Part shown: piece by piece, positions 60,801 to 64,000 of the stretch
Numbering within the stretch: position 1 is the first letter of the stretch
Layout of the letters: each line of letters begins with the position of its first letter
Source of the DNA: Anaerolineae bacterium
GTDB taxonomy: Bacteria > Chloroflexota > Anaerolineae > Aggregatilineales > Phototrophicaceae
NCBI GenBank assembly: GCA_025055175.1
Contig: JANWYT010000016.1
Span: forward strand, 1-64,000
Direction: 5' to 3'
Length of the DNA stretch: 64,000 bases
The notes under the pieces: model-generated
Seen by the model: the letters and a program-made list of their open reading frames with translations, nothing else
What the model was told of the DNA's origin: nothing
Database searches by the model: none
Position numbers and translations under genes: made by a program

Positions 60801-61419
60801 GGAGCGGAAGGCGCTGGTTGCTGTCTTCAAAGTAGCGCTGGACGCCATAGATGGCGGCCTTCACCTCTAGAATGTCTTGCGAAGTTTCGATGAGCAGCAG
60901 ATCGACGCCACCTTCTACCAGGCCCTGGGCCTGTTCGTAGAATAGGCTAGCCAGCTCATCGAACGTGACATCGCTCAATTCTGGATCGTTGCCGCTGGGC
61001 AGTTTGCCGCTGGGGCCAATGCTGCCGGCCACCATGCGCGGAATGCCTGTCATCTGCTCATACTTGTCGCAGGCAGCACGGGCTACGCGCGCAGCGGCGC
61101 GGTTGATCTCCAGCACACGCTCGCCCAAGCCATATTCGCCCAAAGTCAGACGGTTGCCACGAAAGGTATTCGTCTCCACGACTTCCGCCCCCACCGCCAA
61201 GAACGACTCGTGGATAGCCTGGATGACGTCGGGGCGGGTGATGACCAAGTAATCGTTGCAGCCTTCGTACTGAGGGCCGCCAAAATCTTCAGCGCTGAGC
61301 TTGTAGTTTTGAATGCTCGTCCCCATCGCACCATCAAAGACGACGACGTGATCGGCGATGGCGTCCAGGTAACGACGGTTAGTGTAGGGTCGCGAGGCGA
61401 AGTCACGCGCAGCGTTCAT
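57859..61419 (-). CDS. metH: Cobalamin-dependent methionine synthase
   Basis: ATG 61419 is preferred over 61458, with GGAG about 12 bases upstream. The 1186-residue enzyme transfers a methyl group from methyltetrahydrofolate to homocysteine through cobalamin. All four modules are present. The homocysteine domain opens VVFDGAMGTSIQ and has zinc ligands in GLNCSTGP and VGGCCGTRPTHI. The pterin domain has GERVNSQGSRKVKKLL. The B12 domain has the cobalt-binding His760 in DVHDIGKNLVKTIL, with the later SALLVSTSKQMP. The C-terminal reactivation domain binds S-adenosylmethionine (YSWGYPACPDLDDHAIVWRLM). No cobalamin riboswitch is seen in the 85-base gap before it. It is downstream of exonuclease III and upstream of mazG, all on the minus strand. 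Confidence 0.95.
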   Translation of the reverse strand: MNAARDFASRPYTNRRYLDAIADHVVVFDGAMGTSIQNYKLSAEDFGGPQYEGCNDYLVITRPDVIQAIHESFLAVGAEVVETNTFRGNRLTLGEYGLGERVLEINRAAARVARAACDKYEQMTGIPRMVAGSIGPSGKLPSGNDPELSDVTFDELASLFYEQAQGLVEGGVDLLLIETSQDILEVKAAIYGVQRYFEDSNQRLPLQVQVTLDVSGRMLFGTDIASALATLSALPIDVVGLNCSTGPEYMRAPIQYLVEHSPFPISVLPNAGLPINVDGEAVYPMEPDPFSEMVSEFAKRGVSVVGGCCGTRPTHIDALYRRVHGCSHQDVVEGKARRASQNRPAVKPEPLASSGMIAMPMQQNPGPTLIGERVNSQGSRKVKKLLLADDYDSIVQIAIDQMNSGAHLLDVCVALTERSDERHQMEQVVKRLAMAVQLPLVIDTTEPEVAEAALALYPGRAIINGNNLENGRERIDRVLPIAKKYGAAVLSMTIDEEGMAHTREKKLEIARRITQIAVEEYGMKPEDLIFDVLTFPLTTGQAELRQDAIETIEGIRLIKQHIPGVMTALGISNVSFGVSEAARGVLNSVFLYHCVQAGLDMAIVNPAHITPYSEIPQEQRDVANDLIFNRDEDALPRFIQYFEQNQVAIGGKQEEDPTVDMTAEQALHWQIVHRKKEGLEALIDDCLTRQDAVGVLNNVLLPAMKEVGDKFGVGELILPFVLQSAEAMKKAVSHLEQFMDKVEGVTKGTVLLATVYGDVHDIGKNLVKTILSNNGYTVYDIGKQVPANVIIEKAQEYQADAIGLSALLVSTSKQMPLIVNELARRGLKFPVLIGGAAINRRFGRRILFLENNGEPYEPGVFYCQDAFEGLAVMDKLMSDQREAFVQDIINEGLEEMGKPVRRQRARRQKVAGRTIAIAPTLPTPPFWGVKIVRDLHLPIIAQHVHKPELFRLSWGAKNKQGEEWARLEAEFEARLERMIRQAMQDGSLRPEAVYGYFPANSEGDDLIIWDIDAFQRGERREAARFTFPRQPEGEFLCISDYYEPVDGRGVDVCVLQAVTVGQVASERFEALQAADDYSEAYFFHGLAVQMAEGTANAMTQLVRRQLGLQADQGKRYSWGYPACPDLDDHAIVWRLMPQVEQQIGITLTESFQLVPEQSTAAIFAHHPDAKYYSVGAQDRALQILGE

Positions 61420-61504
61420 AGATGAATACAACTCCGTTCCACTGAAAACGCTCCCCATGATAGCGCAGATGCGCTTATTTACAACGTGCAGGCTACGTTT
61501 TGTA

Positions 61505-62272
61505 CTACAGCGTCAGACGCAGGCTGATGGGGCAGTGATCGCTGCCCTCTACTTCAGGGTGTATGTCCGCGCTGACGACGTACTCCACCAAGTCAGGAGT
61601 CAACCAAAAGTGGTCGATACGCCAGCCGATGTTCTTGGCCCGTGCTGAGCCTCGGCTTGACCACCAACTATAAGCCACCACGTCAGGGTGCAGATGGCGG
61701 AAGATGTCCACATAGCCCAGGCGCTCTACCTCATCCAGCCAGGCCCGCTCTTCGGGCAAGAAGCCACTGGTGTTGACGTTCTCTTTGGGTCGGGCCAAGT
61801 CGATGGGCTGGTGTGCGATGTTGATGTCTCCGCAGAAGATGACCGAGCGACCCTGGGCGCGCAGCGCTTCGACATGGCGCAAGAAGGCAGCGCAATAGGC
61901 TAGCTTGTAAGGCACACGCTCTTCTGGGTTAGCCGAGCCGCTGGGGAAATAGGCGTTCACCAGCACAAAAGCGCCATAATCGACGGTGAGGGTGCGGCCT
62001 TCGTCGTCGAATTCGGGCAGGCCCAGGCCCACCGTCACCTGTTGCGGTTCAAGCTGGCTGTACAGGCCCAGGCCGCTATAGCCCTTCTTCTGAGCGCTCA
62101 CCCAATAGCTGCGATAGCCAGGCGGATACAGCAGCTCATCGTCCAGCTGATCGGGCTGCGCTTTAGTTTCTTGCAGCGCCACCACCTGCGCGCCGCTGTT
62201 GGCTAGCCAGGCCGCGAACCCCTTCTTCTGTACAGCGCGAAGGCCGTTGACGTTCCACGATATGAGGTGCAT
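61505..62272 (-). CDS. xth: Exodeoxyribonuclease III
   Basis: The 255-residue enzyme cuts at abasic sites and has 3'-5' exonuclease activity in base-excision repair. The fold marks are LISWNVNGLRAV (catalytic Asn), LQETKAQPDQL (metal-binding Glu), VNAYFPSG, the catalytic pair in FCGDINIAHQPIDLARP, RIDHFWLT and the terminal GSDHCPI with the catalytic His. All are intact. It heads the minus-strand row xth-metH-mazG and is divergent from dnaN. Both genes serve DNA replication and repair, but joint control is not shown. Confidence 0.95.
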   Translation of the reverse strand: MHLISWNVNGLRAVQKKGFAAWLANSGAQVVALQETKAQPDQLDDELLYPPGYRSYWVSAQKKGYSGLGLYSQLEPQQVTVGLGLPEFDDEGRTLTVDYGAFVLVNAYFPSGSANPEERVPYKLAYCAAFLRHVEALRAQGRSVIFCGDINIAHQPIDLARPKENVNTSGFLPEERAWLDEVERLGYVDIFRHLHPDVVAYSWWSSRGSARAKNIGWRIDHFWLTPDLVEYVVSADIHPEVEGSDHCPISLRLTL

Positions 62273-62342
62273 GGGGCTATTTCGCCTCTCAGTCTTTTGT
62301 CCTCAGAATTTTCTTGATTTACCATTTTCAGCTCATTTGCGC

Positions 62343-62348
62343 TATACT
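62343..62348 (+). promoter_or_regulatory. Candidate -10 box of dnaN
   Basis: TATACT lies 91 bases before the dnaN start at 62440, in the divergent gap with xth. The best -35 look-alike, TTGATT at 62314, is 23 bases away, which is too far for normal spacing, so the call is weak. Confidence 0.35.
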
Positions 62349-62439
62349 CTTATCCGTATTGGCCTGATTTTCCATGCCCACAGCCCCTCGACGCAGGCTC
62401 ATCGGCGCATGGTGGTTGAAACAACGAAATGAGCGAACG

Positions 62440-63570
62440 ATGATCCTAAGCATTGCCCAAGAAACATTGGCCCAGGGCCTGAGTGTAGTCAGCAAGGCCG
62501 TCGAGTCGCGGCCTACGCTGCCTGTGCTGGCCAATATCCTCCTGGAGGCCGAGGGCAGCACACTGAGCCTGACGGCAACCAACCTACAGATGAGCATTTC
62601 TTGGAAGCGCAGCGCTAAAATCGACCGTGAAGGCGCGATCACCTTGCCCGCCAAGACCTTCGTTGACCTCATCAACAATCTATCCAGCGGCAGCATAGTC
62701 AACATGGAGTTAGACACTTCCAACAACACCATGCGCATTAGCAGCGGCAGCACCAAAGCCAACATCAAAGGCATCGACGCTGATGAGTATCCACCAGTGA
62801 CGCACGGCACGCAGTATGACCTGGAGATTGACGCGCGCCTATTCCAGGACATGATCGTCAAGACGGCTTTCGCTGTCTCCAAAGAAGAGAGTCGTCCCAT
62901 CCTGACTGGCGTCTACACCCTGATTGAGGGCGAAAAAGTGACGATGGCCGCCGCCGACGGCTTTCGGCTATCCGTGCGCACGGGTCGGATTGAGCCAGGC
63001 ACAAGCCAAAAGGTAGAACTGGTCATTCCAGCGCGCGCGCTCAACGAAGTGGCGCGTGTCATCGACGACAAGACCAAGACCATCGGCATTACTTTGCCCA
63101 GCAAGCGCGACCTGGTGACCTTCCATCTAGGCGACGTGCAAGTGTCTTCACAACTCTTGGAGGGCCGCTTCCCAGATTTTGCCGCCATCATCCCGCGCAG
63201 CTACACAACGTCCACTCTACTGGATCGTGCCGAGTTCCTCAAACAGTGTAAGCGCGCAGAAATCTTCAGCCGCGACAACTCCAACATCAGCAGACTCTAC
63301 GTTATGCCTCCCAAAGCGCCGGGCCAGGGTGGCACGGTCATCATCGCCGGCAAGAGCGCCGAGCGCGGCGATACCGACGGCGCGCTGGATGCTCACATTG
63401 AAGGTCAACCGCTTGACGTGTCTTTCAACATCCGCTACCTGATCGACGTGTTAAACGTCATCGACAAGCCTAACGTCGTCTTTGAGAGCAACGGCGCAGA
63501 GTATCCCGGCGTCATCCGCATACAGGACGACGATACTTTCGTCCACGTCATCATGCCGATGAGCCGTTAG
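62440..63570 (+). CDS. dnaN: DNA polymerase III sliding clamp (beta subunit)
   Basis: The start at 62440 (MILSIAQETLAQGLSVV) is chosen by family alignment; upstream codons in the frame read unlike the clamp. The 376-residue protein forms the dimeric ring that holds the polymerase on DNA. The three clamp domains are seen: domain 1 with TLPVLANILLEAEGSTLSLTATN; domain 2 from about residue 125 with FQDMIVKTAFAVSKEESRPILTGVY; and domain 3 from about 255 with FLKQCKRAEIFSRD. The C-terminus VHVIMPMSR is the family ending. It is not next to dnaA, gyrB or recF here. A membrane-protein gene follows after four bases. Confidence 0.95.
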   Translation: MILSIAQETLAQGLSVVSKAVESRPTLPVLANILLEAEGSTLSLTATNLQMSISWKRSAKIDREGAITLPAKTFVDLINNLSSGSIVNMELDTSNNTMRISSGSTKANIKGIDADEYPPVTHGTQYDLEIDARLFQDMIVKTAFAVSKEESRPILTGVYTLIEGEKVTMAAADGFRLSVRTGRIEPGTSQKVELVIPARALNEVARVIDDKTKTIGITLPSKRDLVTFHLGDVQVSSQLLEGRFPDFAAIIPRSYTTSTLLDRAEFLKQCKRAEIFSRDNSNISRLYVMPPKAPGQGGTVIIAGKSAERGDTDGALDAHIEGQPLDVSFNIRYLIDVLNVIDKPNVVFESNGAEYPGVIRIQDDDTFVHVIMPMSR

Positions 63571-63574
63571 GCTC

Positions 63575-64000
63575 ATGTTGGCGACGCGCCAAGCCCTGCG
63601 CGCCTTCGGCGCCTCGGCGCCGCTGTGCCTGGGCTTGCTAGCCCTCAGCCTGACGTTAGCAGGGCTGCTGCCGCTGCGCGGTGGCCTGATCTACACCTTG
63701 GCAGTCGATCCAAGTCGGCACATACTCATCGACCTAGACCGAGGCACAAGAACCTCTTTCCGCGTCGGCGACGCCCAACTAGCCCTGGCCCGCGACGGAC
63801 GACGCGCTGCCTACCTTATGGATCGGCCCGTGCCAGAGGTCGTCGTGCCGCTGCTGGACGGCACGAGCAAGATATGGGCCACTCAGGGCCTCTACGGCAT
63901 GGCTTGGGACAAGGACGGACGCCGTCTGCTGGTTTCCTGGCAACCTATGCCAGAGACAGGTTTGTCGCGCGGCCTGTACTGGCTCTCGGCGGAAAATGGC
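63575..64000 (+). CDS. Membrane-anchored propeller-like protein, N-terminal part
   Basis: The frame starts at ATG 63575, four bases after the dnaN stop, and stays open for 142 codons to the window edge. The product has an N-terminal hydrophobic helix (residues about 15-33, LCLGLLALSLTLAGLLPL). It then shows a beta-rich region with TolB/PD40-like repeats (LALARDGRRAAYLMD, GMAWDKDGRRLLVSW). It is probably tethered outside the membrane. No closer assignment is possible from the fragment. Confidence 0.65.
   Translation, partial: MLATRQALRAFGASAPLCLGLLALSLTLAGLLPLRGGLIYTLAVDPSRHILIDLDRGTRTSFRVGDAQLALARDGRRAAYLMDRPVPEVVVPLLDGTSKIWATQGLYGMAWDKDGRRLLVSWQPMPETGLSRGLYWLSAENG

Noticed and set aside
59401-60870. 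Plus-strand open frame of 489 codons
   Set aside because: It is antisense to metH, whose domains are complete and conserved. Its own product is a composition-driven His/Asp/Gln-rich sequence without motifs.
61420-61504. Possible cobalamin riboswitch before metH
   Set aside because: The gap to xth is only 85 bases and lacks the conserved B12-box and the size needed for the element.

Overview
This window reads as chromosomal DNA of a Chloroflexota bacterium, most like Anaerolineae. That placement is inferred from gene style, not from a marker tree. The style includes secreted LysM, SH3-like and CARDB proteins with Thr-Pro linkers, Hanks-type kinases fused to nSTAND and WD40 modules, many sugar ABC transporters, a short homoserine dehydrogenase and a TTG/GTG start repertoire. 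Coding density is high. No rRNA, CRISPR array, insertion sequence or prophage was seen.

Layout. 1-4012: the 5' end of a sugar-binding protein gene, a secreted SH3-like protein and a secreted beta-helix protein, all on the minus strand. 4200-12296: a complete alpha-glucoside utilisation cluster. It holds a GH65 phosphorylase, a binding protein with two permeases, a YesL-like membrane protein, a beta-phosphoglucomutase and a convergent LacI-type repressor. Three matching operator-like palindromes lie before the phosphorylase, the binding protein and the repressor. 12400-24044: a relic of a beta-helix gene, a five-LysM secreted protein, membrane and TPR proteins, a TetR regulator, an SH3/CARDB protein, and a translationally coupled set of sensor histidine kinase, TPR protein and alpha/beta hydrolase. 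24088-33063: a branched-chain-type (Liv) ABC transporter operon with two acyl-CoA ligase-type genes built in, preceded by a leader with two crossing inverted repeats. 33169-42684: tRNA(CAU), penicillin-acylase family hydrolase, LysM glycosidase-like protein, an inverted-repeat element, homoserine dehydrogenase, tRNA-Gly, an FtsX-type permease and fructose-1,6-bisphosphatase.

42747-48177: a minus-strand HEAT/GT2/GT39-like operon whose last gene is bracketed by a 73-bp direct repeat, then a divergent degenerate kinase and tRNA-Ala with a near-consensus promoter. 48201-56235: a second beta-helix protein, an FHA protein with a degenerate receiver, and a convergent 1845-residue protein joining a Ser/Thr kinase, nSTAND ATPase, transmembrane helix, fourteen WD40-like repeats and a sugar-binding-protein domain. 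56386-64000: MazG, cobalamin-dependent methionine synthase, exonuclease III, the DNA polymerase sliding clamp, and the start of a membrane-anchored propeller-like protein.

How the parts fit. The GH65 cluster imports an oligosaccharide, splits it with phosphate and feeds beta-glucose 1-phosphate into glycolysis under LacI-type control. The Liv cluster probably couples import of an organic acid to CoA activation. The 50-56 kb pair looks like a phospho-signalling unit in which an outside sugar-binding domain is fused to an inside kinase, with an FHA phosphothreonine reader next door. These roles are inferred from domain content and gene order.
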